Below, one piece after another: positions 1 through 7,465 of a DNA stretch of 10,063 nucleotides. Source of the DNA: Gammaproteobacteria bacterium (lineage in GTDB: Bacteria > Pseudomonadota > Gammaproteobacteria > Steroidobacterales > MnTg04); NCBI GenBank assembly GCA_027297845.1, contig JAPUHG010000082.1, forward strand, positions 1 through 10,063, in the 5' to 3' direction. Within the stretch, counting starts at the first letter, position 1, and each line of letters starts with the position of its first letter. The notes below the pieces were generated by a model. The model had not been told where the DNA came from. It worked only from the letters and a program-made list of their open reading frames with translations, and ran no database searches. Made by a program: the position numbers and the translations under genes.

Positions 1-565
1 CATGGTCGAAATGTCGGAGACCGCAAACATCCTGAATAACGCGACCCGCTCCAGCCTGGTTCTGCTCGATGAAATCGGCCGCGGCACCAGCACCTTTGAC
101 GGCCTTTCACTGGCCTGGGCCTGCGCTCATTACATCGCCGAACATATTGGTGCCTTTACCCTGTTCGCAACGCATTACTTTGAACTGACCGATTTGGCCA
201 GCGAGTTGCCGAGCTGCCATAACGTCCACCTCGATGCGACCGAGCACAACGGCAAACTGATTTTCCTGCATAGCGTCAGGGAAGGTCCGGCCAACCAAAG
301 CTACGGGCTGCAGGTCGCCGCCCTGGCCGGGGTGCCAAAACGGGCGATCCGCCACGCCCGGCAATACCTGGAAAAACTGGAACAACAGCAACACAAGGAC
401 CAGGTGGATGGCGGTCAGACAGAATTAATGCTGACACCGCCTGAGTTGAGCGAGCCCGAACCGGATCCGGCAACCGAGCTGTTACAAACGATAGATACGG
501 ATGACCTGACGCCGCGCCAGGCGCTGGACCTGGTTTATCGCCTCAAAGAAATCGCCAAAAATTAA
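1..565 (+). CDS. mutS: DNA mismatch repair protein MutS, C-terminal part (5' end cut by window edge)
   Basis: The visible reading frame is the end of the MutS ATPase domain and its tail; the gene begins before the window, so the first ATG (base 2) is internal (the MVEM of the STFMVEM segment). MutS recognises mispaired or looped bases and recruits MutL in an ATP-dependent way. Visible motifs, numbered from that Met: Walker B and following loop (SLVLLDEIGRGTSTFDG, about 18-34), the conserved histidine (FATHYFELT, about 54-62), and the helix-turn-helix dimer region (GPANQSYGLQVAALAGVP, about 95-112). After an acidic, Pro/Glu-rich linker comes a short C-terminal segment (LTPRQALDLVYRLKEI) matching the tetramerisation tail of E. 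coli MutS, so the 3' end looks intact. It ends 2 bp from the convergent hydrolase gene, and I see no intrinsic terminator between them. Family identity is certain. Confidence 0.97.
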   Translation, partial: MVEMSETANILNNATRSSLVLLDEIGRGTSTFDGLSLAWACAHYIAEHIGAFTLFATHYFELTDLASELPSCHNVHLDATEHNGKLIFLHSVREGPANQSYGLQVAALAGVPKRAIRHARQYLEKLEQQQHKDQVDGGQTELMLTPPELSEPEPDPATELLQTIDTDDLTPRQALDLVYRLKEIAKN

Positions 566-567
566 GC

Positions 568-1200
568 TCAGAATTTTCCGTTGAGAAGAAAATCCGCGGC
601 CCGGTCGGCGGCCCTGGCCGAGAAATAGGAGGTCGTGTGAGTCTGGTCGGGCATTTCCAGGATTTCCTTGGCACCGGGCAACTGTGTTTCATCGGCGAAA
701 ACAATGCCATCGTGCGCCGCTTCCATGCTACCCAGGATTTTCCCCGGCCCGCGTGGCTTCGCCGCGGTGATCACGCCAACCTCACGCGAACCCTGGTAAG
801 TCATCGGCTCACGGCCATGTGCCTGGGTCAAACTGCGCCCAACGGCCCTCCCGAGCAGAGGGATTCTGGCGAGTCGCTTGCCCGACTCCGAATGGGCAAA
901 TGGTGAACCGATAGCCACCGCACGCCCCGGGCGATCGAAATCATGGTGATTCAGCATATTGACGATAACCAGGCCACCGAGACTGTGCCCGACAAGATGA
1001 ACGGTGTTTTGCTGCAGAGCCTGGCAATACTTGAACAGGCGTGCCGAGTTATGGTCGAGAGAACGCAGCGTGGACCAGTAGTCGAAGGTATAAACCTGGC
1101 AGTTCATTTTTTTGTGCAGATGCCGTGCCATCGGCAATGACATAATCGCGCGCATCCACAGGCCATGGACAACGACCACACACACATCGGCGTGATTCAT
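568..1200 (-). CDS. alpha/beta-hydrolase fold protein (lipase/esterase-like)
   Basis: A 210-residue alpha/beta hydrolase. Seen: a first strand ending in an oxyanion-type HG (VVVVHGLW, residues 8-15) and the nucleophile elbow GHSLGG (71-76, Ser73). Plausible acid and base are Asp164 (AHDGIVF) and His188 (QTHTTSYF). The GxSxG context and the DG segment resemble small lipase/PGAP1-like esterases; the substrate cannot be read from the sequence. There is no signal peptide or membrane segment, so it is probably cytoplasmic. The protein begins directly at the first core strand and has only a short cap. Its ATG lies 3 nt after the aspS stop, and a GAGGA about 13 nt upstream lies inside the end of aspS, so it is probably translated from the aspS message. 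In pseudomonads aspS is usually followed by yebC and ruvC (recalled knowledge), so this neighbour is less usual. Fold call is strong, function open. Confidence 0.88.
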   Translation of the reverse strand: MNHADVCVVVVHGLWMRAIMSLPMARHLHKKMNCQVYTFDYWSTLRSLDHNSARLFKYCQALQQNTVHLVGHSLGGLVIVNMLNHHDFDRPGRAVAIGSPFAHSESGKRLARIPLLGRAVGRSLTQAHGREPMTYQGSREVGVITAAKPRGPGKILGSMEAAHDGIVFADETQLPGAKEILEMPDQTHTTSYFSARAADRAADFLLNGKF

Positions 1201-1203
1201 AAT

Positions 1204-2985
1204 TTAAGCTTTGTCCTCAGACTGCGGCCGGCGTATGCGAATACCGAGTTCGCGCAGCTGCTGATCGTCGGCATCGCCCGGAGCATTGGTCAGCGGACAA
1301 TGTGCGGACTGTGTTTTCGGGAAGGCAATCACTTCGCGAATACTATCGGCACCGCTGAGCAGCATGACCAGCCGGTCCAGGCCAAAGGCGATGCCGCCGT
1401 GGGGTGGACAACCATATTTCAACGCCTCGAGCAGAAAACCAAATTTCTCCTGCGCTTCTTCTTCGCCTATGCCGAGCAGTTCAAACACCACCGCCTGCAT
1501 GTCGCGATCATGAATACGCAAGGAGCCACCACCAATTTCCGATCCATTCAGCACCATGTCATAGGCGCGAGACATGGCGTCTCCCGGTTCGGCTTTCAGC
1601 GCCTCGGGATCGTTGTTCGCGGGTGCGGTAAACGGGTGATGCAACGCGTTCCAGTGTGTATCTTCCGAATCGCGTTCGAACATCGGGAAGTCCACTACCC
1701 ACAGTGGCCGCCAGCCTTCCTCGGCCAGGCCAAGCTCATGACCGAGCTTTTCGCGCAGGGCGCCGAGCGCATCGTTGACCACCCGCGCCTTGTCCGCACC
1801 GAAAAACAACAGGTCACCGTCTTCGGCGCCGGTGCGCTCGAGCAGAGCGCTGATGGTATCGTCGGGCAGGAATTTGAGTATCGGCGACTGCAGGCCATCG
1901 CGGCCCCTGGCTTTCTCATTGACCTTTATATAGGCAAGCCCGCGCGCACCATAACGGCCGACAAAAGCCGTGTAATCGTCAATGGCTTTGCGGCTCAGCG
2001 TGTTACCGCCGGGAACCCTGAGGACGGCGACCCGACCATTTGGATCCGCGGCGGGGCCCGCAAAAACCTTGAACTCGACGCCATCCATCAGGTCGGCGAC
2101 TTCGACCAGCTCCAGTGGCACTCTCAGGTCCGGGCGATCGCTGCCAAAACGTTGCACCGCCTCGGCATGACTCATCCGTGGAAACGGCTCGACCAGATCG
2201 ACTCCCAGGATTTCCTTGAACAGCTCGCGAATCATCACCTCCATCAGACCCATGATGCCCTCTTCGTCCATGAACGAAGTCTCGATATCGAGTTGGGTGA
2301 ACTCCGGCTGCCGGTCGGCGCGTAAATCCTCATCGCGAAAACAGCGCACGATCTGATAATAACGATCCATTCCGGACATCATCAGCAATTGCTTGAACAG
2401 TTGCGGCGACTGCGGTAATGCAAAAAACTTACCCGGGTGCGTTCGACTGGGCACCAGGTAATCGCGGGCGCCCTCCGGAGTTGCGCGCGTCAGCATCGGC
2501 GTTTCGATGTCGATGAATCCGTGGTCGTCAAGATAACGCCGCAAGGCCCGCGTGACCTGGTGACGCATCAAAAGCCTGGCCTGCACATCCGCCTTGCGCA
2601 AGTCGAGATAACGATAGCGCAGGCGCAGCTCTTCGTTGGCGTGTTCGTCGTGATGAAACGGCGGCGTTTCCGAGGTGTTCAGTATGGTCAGTTCTTCGGC
2701 CAGCAATTCCACCTGGCCGGTCGGCATTTTCGAGTTGATTGTGCCCTCGGGCCGTTGGCGCACGTGACCTTTGACCTGGAGTACGTATTCGCCGCGGACG
2801 CGCTCGGCCAGGGCGAAAATCTCCGGCGAATCCGGATGGAAGACCACCTGCAGCAGGCCCTCGCGAGCCCGCAAATCGATAAAAATCACCCCGCCGTGGT
2901 CACGGCGGCGGTGGACCCAACCGGCGACTTCCACGGTTCGGTCTATATGGCTTTCATTGACCTGACCACAATAATGGCTGCGCAT
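1204..2985 (-). CDS. aspS: aspartate-tRNA ligase (AspRS), probably non-discriminating type
   Basis: Full-length bacterial AspRS (593 aa), a class II synthetase that charges tRNA with aspartate. Domains: N-terminal OB-fold anticodon-binding domain (about 1-105), catalytic core, bacterial GAD insertion (about 285-430), then motif 3. Visible: motif 1 area (GFIDIETPMLTRATPEGARD, 156-175), aspartate-site segment QSPQLFKQ (192-199), motif 2 (FRDEDLRADRQPEFTQLDIE, 216-235) and motif 3 (GGIAFGLDRLVMLL, 530-543). The start is supported by the match of MRSHYCGQ to the usual N-terminus. His30 (RRRDHGG) and Gly81 (RPEGT) correspond to the residues reported for the relaxed Pseudomonas enzyme, where E. coli-type discriminating enzymes have Leu and Lys. 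I infer that this one also makes Asp-tRNA(Asn), which would need GatCAB. It lies 135 bp after fmdB and 3 nt before the hydrolase. Confidence 0.98.
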   Translation of the reverse strand: MRSHYCGQVNESHIDRTVEVAGWVHRRRDHGGVIFIDLRAREGLLQVVFHPDSPEIFALAERVRGEYVLQVKGHVRQRPEGTINSKMPTGQVELLAEELTILNTSETPPFHHDEHANEELRLRYRYLDLRKADVQARLLMRHQVTRALRRYLDDHGFIDIETPMLTRATPEGARDYLVPSRTHPGKFFALPQSPQLFKQLLMMSGMDRYYQIVRCFRDEDLRADRQPEFTQLDIETSFMDEEGIMGLMEVMIRELFKEILGVDLVEPFPRMSHAEAVQRFGSDRPDLRVPLELVEVADLMDGVEFKVFAGPAADPNGRVAVLRVPGGNTLSRKAIDDYTAFVGRYGARGLAYIKVNEKARGRDGLQSPILKFLPDDTISALLERTGAEDGDLLFFGADKARVVNDALGALREKLGHELGLAEEGWRPLWVVDFPMFERDSEDTHWNALHHPFTAPANNDPEALKAEPGDAMSRAYDMVLNGSEIGGGSLRIHDRDMQAVVFELLGIGEEEAQEKFGFLLEALKYGCPPHGGIAFGLDRLVMLLSGADSIREVIAFPKTQSAHCPLTNAPGDADDQQLRELGIRIRRPQSEDKA

Positions 2986-3120
2986 GCTGATTATCCGTTG
3001 TTGCGGTGTATCACAGTAGAAAAGACGCGGAATTTTAGGGTCTGACCGCTAGCCTGGCAAGCCAAATCGGGGGTTTGCCGGTCCGGGAACTACTTGATTC
3101 TAACTCGGTACCGCTCGGCT

Positions 3121-3453
3121 TCAACCAGACGACCTGCTGGTGGTCGATTTTGCGGCGTCCGTGACGGTTTTAGCGTCGGTCGATTTCTTATCGCCGGACT
3201 CTCCTGTCGCAGCCTTTTTCTTGTCTGCCGGAGCGCTCTTATTGTCGTCACCCACCAGGTTGCGCTTGTTACCGGTCTTGAAATCCGTTTCGTACCAGCC
3301 CTTACCCTTTAGCCGAAACCGCGGCGCGGACACCAGCCGCTTCAGGCTTTCCTTGCCACACGAGGGACAGGTCAGCATCGGCTCATCGCCGACCTTCTGC
3401 AAAGCATCAAGATAATGCTCGCATTCCTTGCATTGGTATTCGTAAATTGGCAT
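3121..3453 (-). CDS. FmdB-family zinc-ribbon protein with low-complexity basic tail
   Basis: A 110-residue small protein. The first 60 or so residues are a typical FmdB-type zinc ribbon: MPIYEYQC at the N-terminus, cysteine pairs C8/C11 and C29/C32 that would hold one zinc ion, followed by a short basic segment (RFRLKGKGWYETDFK). From about residue 70 the chain becomes a Lys/Ser/Thr/Ala/Asp-rich tail with no predicted fold, ending in SRSSG. FmdB was named as a regulator of formamidase/amidase genes, but the role of these short homologues is poorly established. Genes of this type often sit just upstream of aspS in gammaproteobacteria, as here (135 bp gap, same strand), so co-transcription is likely. 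The start is supported by AGGA six bases before the ATG. Family assignment is firm, molecular role unknown. Confidence 0.92.
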   Translation of the reverse strand: MPIYEYQCKECEHYLDALQKVGDEPMLTCPSCGKESLKRLVSAPRFRLKGKGWYETDFKTGNKRNLVGDDNKSAPADKKKAATGESGDKKSTDAKTVTDAAKSTTSRSSG

Positions 3454-3535
3454 CTAAGTTCCTGGCTATCCTGATGGCTTTGGCAATACCTCGGTAGATG
3501 AGGTTTAGCCGTCGTTTTTCAAGTACCTGTCACCA

Positions 3536-4375
3536 TCAGCCGATACGCAGCATAGCCTTATCCAGCAACCATGTTGGCAACAGGCGTTTCAAGACCGCTG
3601 AAAGTACGGCCGGTGTCGTCACCCGATAGCGGGCTCGCGGCCTTTTGCTGGTTATCGCCTTGAGCACAACGTCGGCCACTTTTTCCGGTCCGAGCGCAAA
3701 TTTTGAAACAGATTTCCCGCTCTTATACCTATCGTGCATTTTCTGATATGCCTGCTGGTGCGGGCTGCCCCCTGCGGTTATTCCCTCCGCAAACAGACTG
3801 GTCGCCGTTTGCCGGAAACGGGTCTCTATAGGGCCGGGTTCGACCAGCGACACGAAAATACCGGATCCCATCAGCTCGAGACGCAGCGTGTCACTCAGGC
3901 CCTCGAGTGCATATTTGCTGGCGCTGTAGGCGCCGATATAGGGCATCGCGACAAATCCAAGCATCGAACTCATCTGCACGATTCGCCCGGCGCCCTGTTT
4001 GCGCATCAAGCGCAGGGAAAGACGAGTGAGCTGGTGACAACCGAACACATTGACCTGGAATTGCTTCTCGAGGGTTTCCCGGGTGACATCCTCCAGGGCG
4101 CCTGGTTGACCGACACCCGCGTTGTTGACCAGGGCAAACAACTTGCCTTCGCAGGCCTGATCCACCTCCACCATGCAATTGCGTACCGATTGCGGATCGG
4201 CGACATCCAGGCTAATCGTCTCATAACCCGCCTGCTCCAGCTCCTCGATATCTTCCCGGGTACGCGCAGTGGCGAAAACCCGGAAACCACTATCCTTCAA
4301 CAAATCGACGGTTGCCCGTCCTATACCCGAGGAACACCCCGTCACCAGTACGCTTTTGTTATAGTCGCCTGCCAT
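3536..4375 (-). CDS. short-chain dehydrogenase/reductase, YbbO-like
   Basis: A 279-residue classical SDR. Visible: the cofactor loop TGCSSGIG (12-19), the NNAG motif (84-87), Asn109, the catalytic Ser137-Tyr150-Lys154 set (MSS, YSASK) and the PGPIETRF segment (180-187). Arg38 after the second strand (FATAR) favours NADP(H). The whole chain, including the C-terminal tail with VLKRLLPTWLLDK, closely resembles E. coli YbbO, reported as an NADP-dependent aldehyde reductase; the substrate here is inferred only as a carbonyl compound or lipid-like alcohol/aldehyde. No signal peptide; the amphipathic tail could touch membrane. It is divergent from the TPR-oxygenase gene with 37 bp between start codons, and is followed on the same strand by fmdB after 82 bp. 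Only a weak purine-rich stretch (AAGGGACGG) precedes the ATG. Fold and catalysis are sure, substrate not. Confidence 0.94.
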   Translation of the reverse strand: MAGDYNKSVLVTGCSSGIGRATVDLLKDSGFRVFATARTREDIEELEQAGYETISLDVADPQSVRNCMVEVDQACEGKLFALVNNAGVGQPGALEDVTRETLEKQFQVNVFGCHQLTRLSLRLMRKQGAGRIVQMSSMLGFVAMPYIGAYSASKYALEGLSDTLRLELMGSGIFVSLVEPGPIETRFRQTATSLFAEGITAGGSPHQQAYQKMHDRYKSGKSVSKFALGPEKVADVVLKAITSKRPRARYRVTTPAVLSAVLKRLLPTWLLDKAMLRIG

Positions 4376-4412
4376 TGTTTTCCGTCCCTTATTCAGTACA
4401 CCGATAACGCCA

Positions 4413-6068
4413 ATGGATCACGCCCCGGAAGAACGCCTGCAACAAGCCAACCATCTGCAGCAGCAGGGTCAGCTGGAAGACGCCGCCGGATTGTATCAGG
4501 CTCTGGCCAGCGATTACCCGCAGGACCCACGAAGTCGATTCGGGCTGGCGATGGTAGAAGTATCGCGAGGCAATCCGGCTGGTGCGATCGGCCATTTCGA
4601 AGCGGCCCTTAAGATCACTCCGGACATGAGCAATGCCCGTCGCTGGCTGGCGCGCTGCTGGCGCGCTGTGGACGAAAATGAAAAGGCGGTTAAGAATTTC
4701 GAAGCCTGTACCGACGAGGCAAGTTGCCCAGCGCCCGAACTGCTCGAGCTGGGTGAGGCCCGACTGGCGGCAGGTCAAATCGACAAAGGCCGTGCGAACC
4801 TGGAAAAGTTCGTCGAGCAGACTCAAAGCCACCCGGAAGCACTGCTTCATGCCGGCCTTAGCTATCACCAAGCGGGTCTGCTCGATGACGCCGCCGAACG
4901 GTACCGCCAGGCTTTGGAGCGCGATCCAAAGCTGCAGCTGGCAAGGCGCAACCTGGCTGCCGTTTTCCAGGCACAGGGTCATTTGGATGAGGCCGAATCA
5001 CTTTACCGGCAGGTGCTTGAGACAGAGACCGGCAACCACGAGGTCTGGCAAAACCTGGGAACCCTGCTCAAGGACAAAGACCAGCTGGCGGATGCGTTGA
5101 ACTGCTACGAGCGGGCAATGCGTTTGTATCGACTGCCCTGCCCCGGCGACCCGGCGAAAATACTGCAGCAAAACCCCGACGCAAGAATGACCTCCTTGCA
5201 TCACCTGAAATTACAGGCCGAGCAACTTGAGTACCTGCGCAACCGGGGACGGCTGGCGCCGGCGCACGCCAACCTCGCTGGGCTATACCGTGAAGTTATC
5301 GTGGAAATCGCGGCGGCGAATCCGACTTCTCATCGCGTCGTCATGAACGAAGAGCAATTTGCCCGTATCGGCCCGACCAACGCCCGCCTGATGCACCTGA
5401 CCCCGGCCAATGTCGTCCCCGGCGGCGCACTCAACCCTGAACTGGACTTTGCGAGCATCGAAGACAGTTATTTCGCGCACAGCCCCGCGATGACCGTGAT
5501 CGATAACTTCCTGAAAGCGGACGCCTTAAAGAGACTGCGCGACTACTGCCTGGAATCCACGGTCTGGTTCGACTTTCGCAAAGCAGGAGGTTATTGCGGT
5601 AGTTATATGCAGGATGGCTTCGGCAATGACCTGATGATGCAGCTATCCGGAGAATTACGCGAGAAGCTGCCGGAGATCCTGGAGCAACACCCGTTGAACC
5701 AGATGTGGGGCTACATTTACGACAGCGAGATGAGCGGGATCACTGCCCACGCCGATTCTGCCGCCGTCAACCTCAATTTCTGGATCACGCCGGATGAGGC
5801 CAACGAGAATCCCGCAAGCGGTGGCCTGGTGGTTTATACGAAAGAAGCGCCCGCGGAATGGGATTTTGATAAATACAACAATGAATATGATGCCATTGAA
5901 GCCTTTGCCCAGGATTCAGAATCGGTGGTTGTGCAATATCGTTGCAATCGCGCCGTGTTGTTTCACTCCAACCTGATTCACAAGACCGATAACATCCATT
6001 TCAAGACCGGTCTGGAAAACCGGCGAATCAACATCACCATGCTGTTCGTCCAACGCGCCGGAGCGTAG
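4413..6068 (+). CDS. TPR-repeat protein fused to a 2-oxoglutarate/Fe(II) oxygenase domain
   Basis: A 551-residue two-part protein. Residues about 5-240 are tetratricopeptide repeats; recognisable units include QLEDAAGLYQAL (20-31), AGAIGHFEAAL (56-66), LLDDAAERYRQAL (156-168), HLDEAESLYRQVL (190-202) and QLADALNCYERAM (224-236). About 240-350 is a helical linker. The C-terminal part is a double-stranded beta-helix oxygenase: HAD motif (GITAHADSAAVNLNFWITP, iron ligands His446 and Asp448), likely distal His523 (LFHSNLIHKTD; His518 is the alternative) and Arg537/538 (ENRRINITM) for 2-oxoglutarate. Such domains hydroxylate proteins or small molecules; TPRs would supply partner binding. No signal peptide, so cytoplasmic. 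No good Shine-Dalgarno precedes the ATG, but no alternative in-frame start exists before it. It shares a 37-bp intergenic region with the SDR. Domain call is firm, substrate unknown. Confidence 0.9.
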   Translation: MDHAPEERLQQANHLQQQGQLEDAAGLYQALASDYPQDPRSRFGLAMVEVSRGNPAGAIGHFEAALKITPDMSNARRWLARCWRAVDENEKAVKNFEACTDEASCPAPELLELGEARLAAGQIDKGRANLEKFVEQTQSHPEALLHAGLSYHQAGLLDDAAERYRQALERDPKLQLARRNLAAVFQAQGHLDEAESLYRQVLETETGNHEVWQNLGTLLKDKDQLADALNCYERAMRLYRLPCPGDPAKILQQNPDARMTSLHHLKLQAEQLEYLRNRGRLAPAHANLAGLYREVIVEIAAANPTSHRVVMNEEQFARIGPTNARLMHLTPANVVPGGALNPELDFASIEDSYFAHSPAMTVIDNFLKADALKRLRDYCLESTVWFDFRKAGGYCGSYMQDGFGNDLMMQLSGELREKLPEILEQHPLNQMWGYIYDSEMSGITAHADSAAVNLNFWITPDEANENPASGGLVVYTKEAPAEWDFDKYNNEYDAIEAFAQDSESVVVQYRCNRAVLFHSNLIHKTDNIHFKTGLENRRINITMLFVQRAGA

Positions 6069-6209
6069 AACCCCACAGACGCTCTCCATGATTCACCTGT
6101 CCAGGACCTGCCGAATAAAGTGGCCGCATCGGCAAGGCAACATTGGCGCGAAATGACCAGAAAGCCCCCAAGTCCTGCAGTATTCTAAAAGCCAACTTTG
6201 GATGCTCGA

Positions 6210-6235
6210 TCGCCGCTGATACTATGAAGCGGCGA
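6210..6235 (+). terminator. GC-rich hairpin downstream of the TPR-oxygenase gene (weak terminator candidate)
   Basis: An 8-bp perfect stem (TCGCCGCT at 6210-6217 with AGCGGCGA at 6228-6235) around a 10-nt loop, about 140 nt after the oxygenase stop. It is followed by a broken T-rich stretch (gtcttatgcatttt) and not a clean T run, so it may be a weak terminator, an RNA-stabilising structure, or the 5' leader structure of the next gene. Confidence 0.35.
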
Positions 6236-6313
6236 GTCTTATGCATTTTCAACCAGGGAGTCCCGGTTTATCCGGATATAAGAGATACCATTTTTTTTGT
6301 GACTGACTGTAAA

Positions 6314-6319
6314 AAGGAG
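6314..6319 (+). promoter_or_regulatory. strong Shine-Dalgarno of the beta-barrel gene
   Basis: AAGGAG with a 7-nt A/T-rich spacer to the ATG at 6327. It is the best ribosome binding site in the window and fixes the start of the barrel protein, consistent with abundant expression. A run of eight T (6291-6298) lies just upstream. Confidence 0.8.
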
Positions 6320-6326
6320 TTTTAAA

Positions 6327-6887
6327 ATGCGCACGAGAATCTTGATAACAGGCTTGCTGGCAATGATCCTGACCGGCTTTGGCCAGGCAGCGATGGCTGC
6401 CGATTACGGCTTTTTCTATTCATCGCAAATTGGTTCCACCAAAGTCGATGGCGGCGGATTTAGTGACAGTGATATCAGCTTTCATCCCGCTATCGGCTAT
6501 GACTTTAATGACACCTGGGGAGTTTCACTGGGTTATGACAGTTTTGGCAAGCAAGATGATACCTGTGGCACCGGTTGTTTCATAAAGCTCAGAGAAGCCA
6601 CGGGTTTCAATCTTCGCGTGGTCGGCACCATGCCTTTGAACGAAAAATGGTCCCTGTACGGCTCGGCCGGCTGGCAACACTGGAAGCTTAAGGCCAAGAT
6701 AACCGATCAGGGTGTTGTAACCTTGCCCCCATCGGAAGATGGCGATGAGTTCGTTGTCGGTGTTGGCGTGAAAGTGAAGGCTATTCCGAAGTGGAACTTG
6801 GAGTTAAGAGCTGGTTTTGACTACTTTGAGGCCGACAGCGTGGATATCAGCACTTTTTATGTCGGTGCAGAGAAGAAATTCCACTGA
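6327..6887 (+). CDS. outer-membrane beta-barrel protein (small OMP/porin-like)
   Basis: A 186-residue exported protein. Residues 1-24 are a classical signal peptide (MRTR, hydrophobic LLAMILTGFG, then AAMA before the likely cut ahead of ADYG). The remainder shows alternating aromatic/small residues and glycine-rich strands typical of an eight-stranded barrel: YGFFYSSQIGS, ISFHPAIGYDF, WGVSLGYDSF, GFNLRVVGTM, WSLYGSAGWQHW, EFVVGVGVKV, WNLELRAGFDYF and DISTFYVGAEKKF. It ends in FH and not in the usual terminal Phe. Cys80 and Cys84 (CGTGC) lie in a predicted surface loop and could form a disulfide. It is a single gene: own Shine-Dalgarno, own terminator 20 nt after the stop, codon use somewhat more AT-rich than mutS/aspS. 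Similar families are OmpA-like/OMP_b-brl barrels; a specific function (pore, adhesion, resistance) cannot be assigned. Confidence 0.88.
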   Translation: MRTRILITGLLAMILTGFGQAAMAADYGFFYSSQIGSTKVDGGGFSDSDISFHPAIGYDFNDTWGVSLGYDSFGKQDDTCGTGCFIKLREATGFNLRVVGTMPLNEKWSLYGSAGWQHWKLKAKITDQGVVTLPPSEDGDEFVVGVGVKVKAIPKWNLELRAGFDYFEADSVDISTFYVGAEKKFH

Positions 6888-6910
6888 TCGATCTATGATA
6901 GCGCAAGTAA

Positions 6911-6938
6911 AACAGGCCGCTTTGCGGCCTGTTTTTTT
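6911..6938 (+). terminator. rho-independent terminator, probably bidirectional
   Basis: A 9-bp perfect stem ACAGGCCGC (6912-6920) / GCGGCCTGT (6924-6932) with a TTT loop, a T7 tract on the plus side (6932-6938) and AAAA on the other side. It lies between the convergent barrel gene and the orphan gene, so it can end transcription from both; the plus direction has the stronger T run. Confidence 0.93.
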
Positions 6939-6953
6939 GCGCCCGGTAAAACC

Positions 6954-7424
6954 TCAAGATGACTGCGCGGTTCGGTCAATTTCTTCCTGTAATTTTTTAA
7001 CAGTGGCCACCAGCATTGGGTAATTGATAAGCTCGTCTGCGTCATCTCCTTGCGCATGCGGATCAGCAGGCTCTTTTTCCGGAATCATCACCTTTTTCAA
7101 AGTGATCAGGCAACGTTTCAAGCCTGCTTCGGCAGGTTGATAAATCGAATTAACACTTATCGATAACTCCGTTATTGCCTCGGCAAACAGAGTTTTAATG
7201 CGTGTACTCCGCGAGTCCTTCTTTTTTTCAAGCAGCTCCAGAATTTTATCGGCGATCTCTCTTTGAAGGGTCGCATCAATTCTTCCCTCGTTTATCCTAT
7301 GAAGCCAATTGTCGAATCGTTCCATACAACTTGTTCCCATGGCACTCTCTGCTGGTCTTTCAGGTTGGTTTTTCTTACTCACGACATTCGCTGAGCGAAG
7401 ACCCGTGGTTTTCGTTTCCATCAT
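6954..7424 (-). CDS. unrecognised helical protein (hypothetical)
   Basis: A reading frame of up to 156 residues that I do not recognise. The stretch from residue 34 (MERFDNWLHRINEG) on looks like a soluble, mainly helical protein. It has a charged helix (LQREIADKILELLEKKK, 53-69), a second helical region (RIKTLFAEAITELSISVNSI, 74-93), a Pro/Asp-rich turn (EKEPADPHAQGDDADE) and a final amphipathic helix (LVATVKKLQEEIDRT). No signal peptide, membrane segment or metal-binding motif is seen. The first 28-33 residues are Lys/Ser/Thr-rich and lack a Shine-Dalgarno; the true start may be Met29 (base 7340, preceded by AGAGAG) or Met34 (7325). The region is notably AT-rich (21 of 60 G+C in 7141-7200), unlike the flanking housekeeping genes, which may mean transfer. 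It converges on the barrel gene across a shared terminator. That it is a gene is likely, its role unknown. Confidence 0.7.
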   Translation of the reverse strand: MMETKTTGLRSANVVSKKNQPERPAESAMGTSCMERFDNWLHRINEGRIDATLQREIADKILELLEKKKDSRSTRIKTLFAEAITELSISVNSIYQPAEAGLKRCLITLKKVMIPEKEPADPHAQGDDADELINYPMLVATVKKLQEEIDRTAQSS

Positions 7425-7465
7425 CGGGCGAGTTTGAATTTGTCGGATTTGGCAGGCACAAGCCG

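Noticed and set aside
1165..2325. 386-codon open frame on the plus strand
   Set aside because: It is antisense to aspS, whose motifs are unmistakable; the translation has no recognisable domain and arises from the GC-biased codon use of the real gene.
3056..3079. Stem GGCAAGCC/GGTTTGCC upstream of aspS, considered as a terminator or leader element
   Set aside because: On the transcribed strand it has an internal mismatch and no following T run; no riboswitch or T-box features are visible.
3734..4612. 292-codon open frame on the plus strand
   Set aside because: Antisense to the dehydrogenase/reductase and out of frame with the oxygenase; no family resemblance.
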